Below are positions 1-7,741 of a stretch of 11,365 nt of DNA, piece after piece. The position numbers were made by a program, and so were the translations under genes. How positions within the stretch are numbered: the stretch's first letter is position 1; the number at the start of each line of letters is the position of its first letter. The notes under the pieces were generated by a model. It was given only the letters and a program-made list of their open reading frames with translations, made no database searches and was not told the DNA's origin. The DNA comes from Hyphochytrium catenoides (taxonomy: Eukaryota > Sar > Hyphochytriomycetes > Hyphochytriales > Hyphochytriaceae), in the NCBI GenBank assembly GCA_900088475.1, contig FLMG01004460.1:1104-12468 (forward strand). The letters are read 5' to 3'.

Positions 1-1492
1 TGCCAGTCTGATAAGTGCCATGAGTCACAGCGTAATCCCACGTCCTATCATCATAGCTCTCACTCTTCCAGGGTCCTTCGGCCATAGAAGCACGGATGCA
101 CTTCCATTGAGTGTTAGTGACATTCCCTGGTTGGCTTCGAGGAGTATATATGACAATGGAACGAGCAGTATTGAGGTTGGCATTTTTAGCGAACACGGAA
201 AGGAAGGCAGCTTTAGGAATAAGATATCTTGCACCTTGCTCCCAGTAATAGGGGTTAGAGCCCACCAGCTGGGCGTTTGCATACAGCTCGTAAGAGTCAT
301 CAGCAAAGATGTAGAGTTCATCGTAGTCCTGAGCCTGCAATGCCAGAGTAGCGGTGTAGTTGCGGGCCATACGACAGTATACATTTGTCGAGAAGTTGGA
401 GTCCCAAATCCATTGGGCCGTGGTGTCAATCTGCCTGAAATACGGGGACGTAGTTATTTGATTGTACCATGGAGAGGACATCTTGGTTCCGTGGCCTCGC
501 GCGTAGGGCCAGGCACTGTCATCATAATCTCGCAACGTCCAGCTAATATCTGTCGGGCTAAATCTAGAGGCTGAGATGCATCGCCAACTAAAGTCTGAAA
601 CCATCGTGCCCCATGTCATCAGAGCTCCGGAGGGGTTATAACCATATTGCCCTCCAATCCAGTTGGTCAAGTTTACCGCAATGAATGCATCAACAGGAAT
701 ATTGTAGGATTGAACTGATTGCCACGCCGAACCAAAGCCAACTGGCGCACCATCCGCGTACAGTGTAAATTCGTTATCAACTGTGATATAAAATGTCTCC
801 GTCTCCGTCTTGGGGTTTGCTCTGGGAAGTATTACCTGGTATGAACTATTCCTTGGCGTCTCCGTCTCCGCTGCCACTTCTGTAGGACCGTAAGGTGAAA
901 TATCCACAGAATATGCCCCGTCTTTTAGAAACTCAAAGAGCGGCCCGGTGAAGCACCTGATCTCTATAGGGCCATATAGAGTGACCACGTCGCCGTTTAG
1001 ATCATCACCAGAGTAAAGCCTGACACGAAATTTGCCAGGAATCTCTACACCTGTGATCGGGTGGTTGATATTGCCTAAGGACTTTAGCTGACTTCTTTTG
1101 TACGATCGAATGTTCAATGACTTCTTCTTTTGGCCACTCCTGCAATTCCGAAGCCTGACGCTAATTATGGGACTAGGAGTCGGCGCTGGTGTAGGTGCAG
1201 GCGTTGGCGCCGGTGTCGGTCGTGGGGTAGGTGGGGGAGTAGGCATACGTGTGGGAGCTGGAGTGGGGGCAGGCGAAGGCTTCGGCCCTGAGTCCTTCTT
1301 ACCGAAACCCAGAATGGCGTAGAGTAAGTCCTCTAAGACGTCTTTCAGGTCATCGTTCTTCTTATTGTCAGCCTCTACCAGCATCCCAAAGGAAGTTCGA
1401 GGACGTAAAGGCGGAGAGCTCAAGAAGAGAAGAAGCAGGGCTATGATAAAGAAAAAGGTGCCTGTGCTTCTGCAACGCCAGCTCCGTTTCAT
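1..1492 (-). CDS. Secreted modular protein, Thr-Pro linker plus tandem beta-rich modules (3' end beyond the window)
   Basis: The frame is open from an ATG at 1492 to the left edge: 497 codons without a stop or intron. I do not recognise a named gene. Residues 1-12 are basic, and 13-25 ([13 protein letters not shown]) form a signal-peptide or signal-anchor core. Residues 70-108 are a Thr-Pro linker of the kind found in secreted and cell-wall proteins. Residues 110-203 form a beta-rich stretch with two Cys. Two related modules follow: 234-377 ([14 protein letters not shown] at 303, DYDDSAW at 322, YCRM at 372) and 392 onward ([14 protein letters not shown] at 463, SYDDRTW at 479). The modules resemble galactose-binding-like carbohydrate-binding folds; that is inference from pattern. 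There are five N-glycosylation sequons (N215, N274, N366, N378, N457). An in-frame ATG at 1549 would add 19 residues. I prefer 1492 because it puts the hydrophobic core in normal signal-peptide position, but both ATGs have A at -3. An in-frame stop lies upstream, near 1650. Role inferred: extracellular or cell-surface binding. Confidence 0.85.
   Translation of the reverse strand, partial: MKRSWRCRSTGTFFFIIALLLLFLSSPPLRPRTSFGMLVEADNKKNDDLKDVLEDLLYAILGFGKKDSGPKPSPAPTPAPTRMPTPPPTPRPTPAPTPAPTPAPTPSPIISVRLRNCRSGQKKKSLNIRSYKRSQLKSLGNINHPITGVEIPGKFRVRLYSGDDLNGDVVTLYGPIEIRCFTGPLFEFLKDGAYSVDISPYGPTEVAAETETPRNSSYQVILPRANPKTETETFYITVDNEFTLYADGAPVGFGSAWQSVQSYNIPVDAFIAVNLTNWIGGQYGYNPSGALMTWGTMVSDFSWRCISASRFSPTDISWTLRDYDDSAWPYARGHGTKMSSPWYNQITTSPYFRQIDTTAQWIWDSNFSTNVYCRMARNYTATLALQAQDYDELYIFADDSYELYANAQLVGSNPYYWEQGARYLIPKAAFLSVFAKNANLNTARSIVIYTPRSQPGNVTNTQWKCIRASMAEGPWKSESYDDRTWDYAVTHGTYQTG
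1169..1285 (-). repeat. Thr-Pro-rich linker-coding repeat
   Basis: This is an imperfect run of Pro-Thr-Pro-Ala type codons (residues about 70-108 of the minus-strand gene). It reads on the plus strand as GGNGTNGGNGCN-like repeats. Such linkers separate an anchor or signal region from binding domains in secreted proteins and are usually O-glycosylated. The Gly-Val-Gly-Ala translation on the plus strand is only its mirror. Confidence 0.85.
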
Positions 1493-1549
1493 ACTAGGAA
1501 CGTGGCGTTCGGGCTTGCTGGCACCGATGGCTCTACTATGAAGCGGCAT

Positions 1550-2059
1550 TGTGACCTCTCCGGAGTCTGCGGGACTTTCCAGGAATCTCACAATGGCGGC
1601 CGCTGCGTAGGTGTCGCGCGCGGAACCAGAGACTGTGGATTGTACTCAAAGTGCAAACTAGCCCCAGTCGGAGACGTCACGACAATTTTGTATGAAAGCT
1701 GTGGCTGTCTCTCATACACGCCATCATATGGCAAAAGGGATGTAGAGGAGGCAATCTAGTGAAGGTGATGCTAGATGAATCATCGCATACCAGCAGAATT
1801 AAAAGAAGCTAGAGCCTAGAGTTTGGGCCTACTCAGAAAGAGCACTGTTCTCTCCTTCCGCCCTTACCTCAACGGCCTTTCGAAAATTTGCTGAAGAGAT
1901 GTAGCATTCTGTCCTCCGCCTCATGTTGTTAGCATCTGAACCCACACGACCTCTGCCCGTAACGCCTTGCAAGAGCATCCTTGGCCTTTGAAGCCTCTTT
2001 TCGATACCGTCGGCTGTCTAATGAGGATTGACCACATCATCACTGGTCCATGAGTTCGT
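1550..2059. other. Upstream intergenic region, no supported gene
   Basis: The minus-strand gene's frame stays open upstream of its ATGs to a TGA near 1650, with an Ala-rich translation but no further ATG. The promoter of that gene should lie here, yet I see no TATA box or other clear element. A short minus-strand open stretch around 1925-2015 is Arg/Lys/Ala-rich and coding-like, but it has neither a start nor convincing splice sites. Confidence 0.4.
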
Positions 2060-2305
2060 TTATTGAGGGAGGAGGCTGAAGGGAAAGTGCAAAGACTGAA
2101 ACGGACGACAGAAAGGGATTGTAACGACCAAACCTGGTCGTCTTTCGATAATCAATAAAGCGATAATCACAGAAGAGACAAGATGGATGAGAGAGAGGAA
2201 GAAAGCTATAGAAGGAACTAGCAGAGAGGGTGTGTGGGGCGGATAGCGAAGCTGATGATGGAAGACTTGCATGGGTGCCGCTGTTGTTGCAGAAGAACTG
2301 TAGGA
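2060..2305. other. Purine-rich spacer, no gene seen
   Basis: The plus strand is A/G-biased. The antisense frame gives a Leu/Ser/Pro/Phe-rich 70-residue translation typical of such composition, with no recognisable domain. Confidence 0.4.
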
Positions 2306-2323
2306 TTAGGGTTAGGGTTCGGG
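2306..2323 (+). repeat. Interstitial telomere-like repeat (TTAGGG)2 TTCGGG
   Basis: Two perfect TTAGGG units (2306-2317) are followed by a one-base variant, TTCGGG (2318-2323). TTAGGG is the telomere unit of many animals, fungi and some algae and protists. Short internal tracts usually mark break repair or old fusions. The run is short enough that chance cannot be excluded on its own, but a second run lies at 9616. Confidence 0.6.
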
Positions 2324-2487
2324 TTCTGTCCCGCTCCCTCCCTTCGGCCTTCTTCCTTCTTCTTCCGCGAAGCGTGCGTGAAGTTTCCTTCAGCCTTCGG
2401 GTTTAGCCGCTAACGACAATGGGTCAAAACCTGTTCACACCTTTTGTCAGTCACCAATATTTAGAACATTAATTTGTAATTACTGGT
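2324..2487. other. Short spacer with CTTCC-rich segment
   Basis: A pyrimidine-rich TTCCTTCTTC segment (about 2335-2365) is followed by ordinary mixed sequence. No open frame or RNA gene is apparent. Confidence 0.3.
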
Positions 2488-3260
2488 ATGTTCATGGGCT
2501 GTGAAGAAGGTTTTTTCTGCCTCGCCTTCTTTCATGACCCTACTTTTCCCAACCTCCCTCCTTGGCGACTTGCCAAATTCTCATTCTCTTTCAGCAGCTA
2601 TCGCTTCAAGCGCTCATTCCATCTTCTCGCTTCTGCCTCTCTCCTTCTTGTTGTTGCCCACTCGTATTATCTCCTACCCAATTTCAAGAAGGCGGCTCTC
2701 TTACTCTCTCTGACTGAGCGCTTTATTGGCTCTTTCTTGTTCGCTCTTTTTGTTTGAGCCCCTACTTTTTCGAAGCTCTTTAAGCCTTCTTCTTACTAGC
2801 TCTTCCTTTAACCCTCTATCAGAATGTCTCCACCACTGCAGTTCGTTGCCCTCTTTGTCCTATGTCTCTCTTGTCTTCGTGGCGATGACATCGCTTTCTT
2901 ACCCTTTTTCATGACAAGCTTCTCGGCACCCCTTCCTTCTTTCTTTGCTGGATGGTCACCGTTTTATAGATGGGTTCTATAGTTATCTATTTGCCACCTC
3001 CCAGCTCTTCCAGCCATCAGTCTCACTCTCTGTCCTTTCTACTACTACTCTCTCTCTCTGGCGCTACCCATGCTATAGATATTACGCAGCATTCCCTACG
3101 ATCTCGTGGGCTGCTCATCTTCCTCAAATCTTCCTTCTGATCGAAGGACACCTTCCCTTTTCTATCTTCCAGCTCCCTCATAATTTCCCCGTCCTTTCTA
3201 CAATCCCCTAAACTTAATCTCTATCTATTCTCCATATAGCTTTCAACAACCGTCTTGGCC
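2488..3260. repeat. Pyrimidine-rich tract, probable degenerate dispersed repeat
   Basis: The plus strand is strongly C/T-biased through nearly 800 bases. All three plus frames give overlapping Ser/Leu/Phe/Pro-rich translations of 60-90 residues, which argues for composition rather than coding. The motif CCCTACTTTT appears at 2538 and 2759, about 221 bases apart. Related motifs lie at 4725 and 9206 and, on the other strand, in the 10-11 kb array, so I read this as part of a diverged repeat family. Confidence 0.45.
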
Positions 3261-3840
3261 TACTGCCTGTTCTCCCTCTCTGGTTCTGCCATCATGCCTC
3301 CGTTAACGAATCCGAGGCAGCAGCTTAGGGTCAAAGTATACCTAATCCCGCGCTTCTCTATCACTCATTGCTTCCCTTTCTTCTATCGGTTTCTCATCAA
3401 TAGCACTATTTCTCTCTAATGCCCTCGTGTATAGGTTTTTATAATTAGACAACGTTCCTCCACCCCTTTTCCAAGCTAAAGCTTTTCTCTCTCTTTGTCC
3501 CTTCGTTCGATCTCCCTTGTTGGCAATCTGTTCTTCTTCTGATTCGCGTTTTTTGGATGATTTATTACAAGAGCCGTGGGACAAAACTCTGTGCTACGAG
3601 AGACCCAGAGGGAAAAGAGCGGACCCACCCACGAATATGATGAAAGCTGCTACGACGTGTAGGAGCATTTCGCAAGCAGAAGAACAGAGGGGAATGGGAG
3701 GACACTCGGAACACAAGGCCACTAGCCTCTTTTGCCAATGACTTTGTCAGAAACAACCCACCTCAAAGCTCCTATTTCTCTTCTTCCCTCCTTTTTTAAG
3801 CTTGACACTGCACCCTATCCTCTTCAGGAGGAAAAAAGGA
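3261..3840. other. Mixed-composition region, no supported gene
   Basis: Short frames on both strands (about 3342-3584 minus and 3517-3741 plus) start only at non-ATG codons. One is Lys/Arg/Glu-rich and the other has no recognisable motif. They overlap each other in part. I see no domain, tRNA or hairpin of note. Confidence 0.35.
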
Positions 3841-4366
3841 AAAAAATAGACGGAACGGAGCTGTGCGGCTTCGCATGAGGAGAACAAAGTACAACTCTGT
3901 GGGTCAAAATGTAGATGAAGTAGGAGTTCGAACAGGGGCTGCGAAACTTGTAGCGGTCAGCATGGGATGACTAGCGTAGCAAGGAGCATCGTATGGTCTA
4001 TTAAGGAACACAGCCAGCAGTATTGTTTCAAACAATAGCTCCGTAACCCCGTGCAGTAGACCACCGCTGTCTCTGATATCCTGAACATTTAACCAGACTA
4101 CTAGTCAACCTGTACAAAGAAGATGCTCCGTCAGTAGTAGCTTCTTATTTGGGACAGAGCCATCGCATCATGTGAACGCCTTTCCTGCGGGAGAGGTAAG
4201 AAAGACTAAAAATAAAAGCAGATAGACATCATTAGAGGTAGGAAGGTGAGGGACAAAGAGAAGTGTGTGAGAAGTAGAGCCAGTTCTGGGCAAGGGACGG
4301 CAGCCGAGACCCTAACAAGAGAGAAGTCAGAATGTCTTCTCTTTTGCGTAGACGAAGTCCGGGAGA
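3841..4366. other. Unbiased intergenic sequence with one perfect palindrome
   Basis: This is one of the few stretches without strong strand bias between 2.4 and 5.2 kb. No open frame exceeds 60 codons. It contains the 17-bp palindrome at 4021-4037. An 8-bp inverted pair (GGAGCATC near 3981, GATGCTCC near 4121) is within chance expectation. Confidence 0.35.
4021..4037. repeat. 17-bp perfect palindrome
   Basis: TATTGTTT and AAACAATA flank a single C. The arms are perfect 8-mers and pairing stops outside them (G opposite G). It could be a dimeric protein-binding site or a chance inverted repeat. No gene nearby indicates a use. Confidence 0.45.
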
Positions 4367-4790
4367 GTGTTCAGCTTAGCTCCTCAACAAGAGAAGATAT
4401 CGTCTTCTCCTTCTCTGCTTGAGGCATTTTCTTGCTCTTCCAACAGTCTCACGGGAGAGACACAGTACTGCCTCTCTCTCTTTGTACCTCTCTCTATATG
4501 TCCATGTTCTGGCTCGTTGGTCTGTTCCTTGATGTCTTATTTTCTCCTTTCCCTACACCCCTATTATTAAAATATGACAGGCGCAGCCCAAAGCGAAAGA
4601 AATCCAGGCAGAGGAGATTGACAACGGACTCTCTCTCTCCTCTTCTCTCTCTTTTTCTTTCTGCCCCCTCTCTCCTTCTCTGTCTCTCTCTCTTTTGCTT
4701 TCTGTTCCCTTCCTTTAAAAGTTACCCTACTTTTCCCCTTCATTCTCTCGTCATCTTGGTCCCAGTCTATTGACGCTTGCCACGGGACCT
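4367..4790. repeat. Pyrimidine-rich tract with CT microsatellite-like runs
   Basis: The plus strand is C/T-rich, with several CTCTCT runs (about 4470-4500 and 4628-4692). It includes the CCCTACTTTTCCCC motif at 4725-4738, shared with other tracts in the window. Both plus frames here give low-complexity Ser/Leu/Phe translations, so I do not call a gene. Confidence 0.45.
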
Positions 4791-5180
4791 TTTTCGGAGA
4801 GAACGACAAAGAAGACGAAGCAAGAGAGAGGATGTAAGTGTAAACTAAGAAGCAGAAGAGCTAAAGGCCCTGTGTCTCCGTTGTTACCAAGCAAGTCGCA
4901 TACATGCTTCTTCATGCGTCAGCTTCCGCTTCTGCTCGCCGGTCACTCTATCTCTAATCTCTCCCTGGCAGAGTTAAGCAATAGATGAATGACGGAAGAG
5001 AAGAGGCCGACAAGCAGGAGGAGAGAGAGGAGGAGGAAGAGAGAGAGATGGAGGTGAGGAGATAGAAACGACGAGAACTAGAACGGGAAGTTGTAGACAG
5101 ATAGACGGGAGACAGTGTGAGTATATACAATAGAGATTAGAGGTAGTCGCAGATGGTAATGCAGATCTTATGTTAGACAG
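4791..5180. repeat. Purine-rich tract, opposite strand bias to the preceding tract
   Basis: The bias switches abruptly to A/G near 4795. GGA/GA runs lie at about 4990-5060. A GAACGGGAAG motif near 5080 resembles the core of the 10-11 kb array units (GGAACGGGGAAGTAGGAG). This would fit two diverged repeat copies in head-to-head orientation. Confidence 0.4.
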
Positions 5181-5575
5181 AGATGCTATACCAATCGAGG
5201 AAAGAAACCTACCATCTCGCATGTACGAAGAAAGCGAGCATGCTATCTAAGTCGTCGTTTCAGTGTGCCGGCCCCAGCCCTGACAAAGCTGGGCAGTTGG
5301 AACTCTGTGGAGGTGATCATAAGGGCTTTCTCTTACAACGAAGAAGATCGCGAGGTAATCAATAATACTAGCAAGGACAGACCGGCCTCTGTGGAACCGG
5401 TTCTAACCAAAGGGAGAAGAATTAAACTTGTTACTTTACTGTGCGAGGAAAAGAGAAAGCCAGAAGAGACAACGAGACAGAGTTGGATGCCTTCATCATG
5501 TTGAGCTCCTTCTTCTCCGTTCAGCTATTCACAATAGCGCGTGCTCCAAGAGATAAGATTGCGAGCTCGTAACTC
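5181..5575. other. Region without supported gene
   Basis: A plus-strand frame (5265-5504) gives a hydrophilic, non-low-complexity 79-residue translation that looks more coding-like than its surroundings. It begins with GTG, has no ATG and shows no family I recognise. It might be an exon or gene relic. Confidence 0.2.
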
Positions 5576-6062
5576 AGAATAGTATCGTCGGGCATCGAGC
5601 GAGGTACGCCCATATATAACACCCTTCTTCCCCCCATTAACAGTCTTCTGAGAGAAAGAAAGACTTGCTGCAACATCCTTACGTACCAGACTGAGTACAT
5701 AGCACAGGAAGTGCCCACTCACTTCTGCATTTTCTTCTTCTAACCTTTTTCTCCAAATCTTCAGATTGATAGCTACTACTCTACTATAAGCTACTACTAA
5801 TAACTAAGAAGAAGTAAAAGAATAGTATCGTCGGGCATCGAGCGAGGTACGCCCATATATAACACCCTTCTTCCCCCCATTAACAGTCTTCTGAGAGAAA
5901 GAAAGACTTGCTGCAACATCCTTACGTACCAGGCTGAGTACATAGCACAGGAAGTGCCCACTCACTTCTGCATTTTCTTCTTCTAACCTTTTTCTCCATT
6001 CTTCAGATTGATAGCTACTACTCTACTATAAGCTACTACTAATAACTAAGAAGAAGTAAAAG
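5576..6062. repeat. Recent tandem duplication, units of 243 and 242 bp
   Basis: Copy 1 spans 5576-5818 and copy 2 spans 5819-6062 (copy 2 ends with the AG that also closes copy 1). They differ by A versus G at 5690/5933 and by a small indel and substitution near 5755 (CCAAATC versus CCATTC). All other bases match, so the duplication is young. It carries ATATATAAC, a CCCCCC run and a CTACTACT-rich end. Copy 2 abuts the purine tract behind the RT pseudogene. The dinucleotide AG at both junctions fits slippage or unequal exchange. Confidence 0.95.
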
Positions 6063-6164
6063 AAGAAGAAGAAAAGAAGAAGGAGGAGAAGAAGAAGGAG
6101 ACGAAAAAGGAGGAGGAAAAGAAGAAGAAGACGAAGGAAAAGAAGAAGAGAGAAGAAGAGGAAA
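6049..6164 (+). repeat. GAA-rich imperfect microsatellite
   Basis: About 115 bases of nearly pure purine, mostly GAA/GGA, with rare ACG interruptions. Read on the minus strand it is a (CTT)n-like run lying just beyond the 3' region of the reverse-transcriptase pseudogene, where a retroelement tail would be expected. Confidence 0.9.
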
Positions 6165-6184
6165 CCAGGGCTACAAAACCCTGG
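6165..6184 (-). other. Stem-loop before the CTT tail
   Basis: CCAGGG and CCCTGG form a perfect 6-bp stem around an 8-base loop. On the minus strand it sits directly before the CTT-rich tract and after the RT pseudogene. In some non-LTR elements a 3' stem-loop near the tail is recognised by the reverse transcriptase. That role here is inference. Confidence 0.4.
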
Positions 6185-6392
6185 ATTCTACAAGGCGTTC
6201 TCCTCCACCCCCCACACCCCATCAATGTCAGAAAAGGAAGAAGAATCATAGTTGAACTCTTCCGCAATAATGATAGGAGACGGAGAAGGAGAAGAAGAAA
6301 GGGGCGTGGCGCTGAGACCATCATTAACATCGCGCTTAAACATGAAAGATAGGACGGGCTCCAACTGCTAAACAGAAGGTATGCTTCAGCAT
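6185..6392 (-). other. Probable 3' untranslated region of the RT element
   Basis: This is about 200 bases between the last codon of the RT pseudogene (stop at 6393-6395) and the stem-loop plus CTT-like tail. It has no open frame of interest. Assigning it to the element rests on position only. Confidence 0.35.
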
Positions 6393-6902
6393 CTAAATCG
6401 CATTCTCTTCATGGATGGCGAAAGAGATTCTGGTATGGAGAGTCAGAACCTTTGCCAACCGAGACCAGTGATTAAGAGCACCTGAAGCCTCAAGAGCGGC
6501 ACGATCAGACCGAAGCCTGACCACCTGTTGCAAAGAATCCAGGACATGCGGCATAGCACCAACAAAAGACTCCCAGACGAGCGGCACAAACTGTAGCCCC
6601 AGGGGCTGGCAGGGACCTTCATTCTTCCTCGTCTTCGCCTTCTCAAACAAATGACCTTGATAGCCGGCATGGACTGCTGCATAGGGAAGGGTTCTGGATT
6701 TCAGCGGATCCGTGACAGACACATCAAAGGCCGAGTACTGATAGGAAGGTGAAAATCCACGAACGAACAAATCTCCAAGCTTCTGATTGGTGCCCGGAAG
6801 GAGGTGGCGAGGTTCGCGGGAGACTTTGAGACCAGAATCCGGAAAGGTATGAAAGAGAAGGTCCTGGACGCGGCGGTGACGTTGATGAGCACCACCACCA
6901 CT
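6393..6902 (-). pseudogene. Restriction-like-endonuclease-type C-terminal segment
   Basis: Open for 169 codons after the TGA at 6903-6905, in the same frame as the CCHC motif. Visible marks are R-H-R-R-V-Q-D-L-L-F, then S-R-E-P, then G-D-L-F-V-R-G-F-S-P, then A-F-D-V-S-V-T-D-P-L, then F-V-P-L-V-W-E-S-F-V-G-A. The G-D and F-D-V-S-V-T acidic positions fit the PD-(D/E)XK nuclease pattern that nicks target DNA in this type of element. It is the best preserved part of the copy, with only the stop before it broken. It has no ATG at its beginning, so independent expression is unlikely. Confidence 0.7.
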
Positions 6903-6905
6903 TCA

Positions 6906-6959
6906 ACAGACTGTGCCATGATCGCCAAAGGCATCCATTGGACGGGCACAAGATAGGCA
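6906..6959 (-). other. CCHC zinc-binding motif of the RT pseudogene
   Basis: The motif is C-L-S-C-A-R-P-M-D-A-F-G-D-H-G-T-V-C, spacing CX2CX9HX3C, followed directly by a TGA stop at 6903-6905. A zinc-binding motif just ahead of a restriction-like endonuclease is typical of early-branching non-LTR elements with a single frame. The four ligands are all still present. Confidence 0.75.
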
Positions 6960-7158
6960 AGAGGATGGAGTGCGCACGAGAGGGATACCTAGAAATCGCC
7001 ACAGCATCTCGAAACAACCAACGGAGAAGAGACCTTCAGTTGCAACCAGGGAATAGGGGCAGCCCGAAGGAAAGCCCCTGAGTGCGGGAGGAAAGTAGCC
7101 CGCAAGCGAGCTTGGGAGCGCAAGTCTAGGCCAGCAGGAGACAGGACATTGGAAACAG

Positions 7159-7521
7159 TTACCCATACAAATCGGGCAGGCACCGTTGCAGAAGTTCCTG
7201 GGCATAAAGATCAAGGAAGGACTGCCACAGCCTTACATCGTACCCGTCGTTGGCGTTCCAAAAGGCATCGAGAAGCTCGGCGGCCAGGGGGAGCGAGTAA
7301 GCCTCGACGTCGGGCAAACGAAGGAGCTGAGCAACTAGAGTGGCAGAGGCACCAAGAGAGCCAAGATAAGCAGGGATGGCGAGGGTAGAGGCAGAAGCGA
7401 GACCAACGTTACCCAGGCGGATGGGTAGGGTAGCTTGTTGCCAGACCAGATCCGAGACACAACGCAGTCCCAATAGAGCGAGCCAGAAAATCACGTAAGC
7501 GAAGGTCAAACTAAAGAGCAA
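7159..7521 (-). pseudogene. RT post-palm (thumb/linker) segment
   Basis: The recognisable part starts at S-D-L-V-W-Q-Q-A-T-L-P-I-R-L-G and runs through A-Y-L-G-S-L-G-A-S-A-T-L to a stop at 7159. The W-Q-Q-A-x-L-P-x-R-x-G-G-V-G-L pattern is characteristic of the region after the palm in this type of element. The first 25 or so residues of this frame are an out-of-frame reading. The true preceding residues (FDLRLRDFLARSIGTAL) lie in another frame and join by a frameshift near 7460. Confidence 0.7.
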
Positions 7522-7741
7522 AGGGAAGAGAGCTGGGAAGGAGGACAGCCGCGAAGCAGATGATTGATTTTGGTAAACTCAACCGCGGAAGAGGCAAAGC
7601 TGAGTCTGGGGGGAGGAGACAAGACAGAGCGTCGCATCTACTTCATCAAGACGAGAGAGGACGGGTGAAGAATAAGAAGCGACGAAAGGAGCGGAACCAA
7701 TGGGGACACCTAACAGTTCCACACCATCCACAGCCACTAAT

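Noticed and set aside
25-429. 134-codon minus-strand frame
   Set aside because: Out-of-frame shadow of the same minus-strand gene, whose real frame is open through the whole interval and off the edge.
20-574. 184-codon plus-strand frame at the left edge
   Set aside because: It is antisense to the minus-strand gene, which has a signal peptide, linker and repeated modules. The plus frame has no recognisable feature.
1098-1322. Gly-Val-Gly-Ala-rich plus-strand frame
   Set aside because: Mirror of the Thr-Pro linker codons on the minus strand.
1502-1759. Cysteine-rich 85-codon plus-strand frame (7 Cys), toxin- or defensin-like at first sight
   Set aside because: Starts with GTG rather than ATG, has no signal peptide and overlaps the 5' region of the minus-strand gene. 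The Cys spacing fits no family I know.
2488-3211. Overlapping Ser/Leu/Phe-rich plus-strand frames
   Set aside because: Pyrimidine-rich DNA gives long open frames of this composition in several phases at once.
3922-3940. GAGTTCGAACAGG, resembling a tRNA B box
   Set aside because: No T-stem pairing, acceptor stem or anticodon arm can be drawn around it.
3979-4130. GGAGCATC ... GATGCTCC inverted pair as possible mobile-element ends
   Set aside because: Only 8 bp, about 130 bases apart, with no target duplication. Expected by chance.
4432-4773. 113-codon plus-strand frame
   Set aside because: Low-complexity Ser/Leu/Phe translation of a CT-rich tract without a domain.
7149-7388. Arg/Gly-rich plus-strand frame over the RT region
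   Set aside because: Antisense shadow of the RT post-palm segment, whose minus-strand reading matches known motifs.
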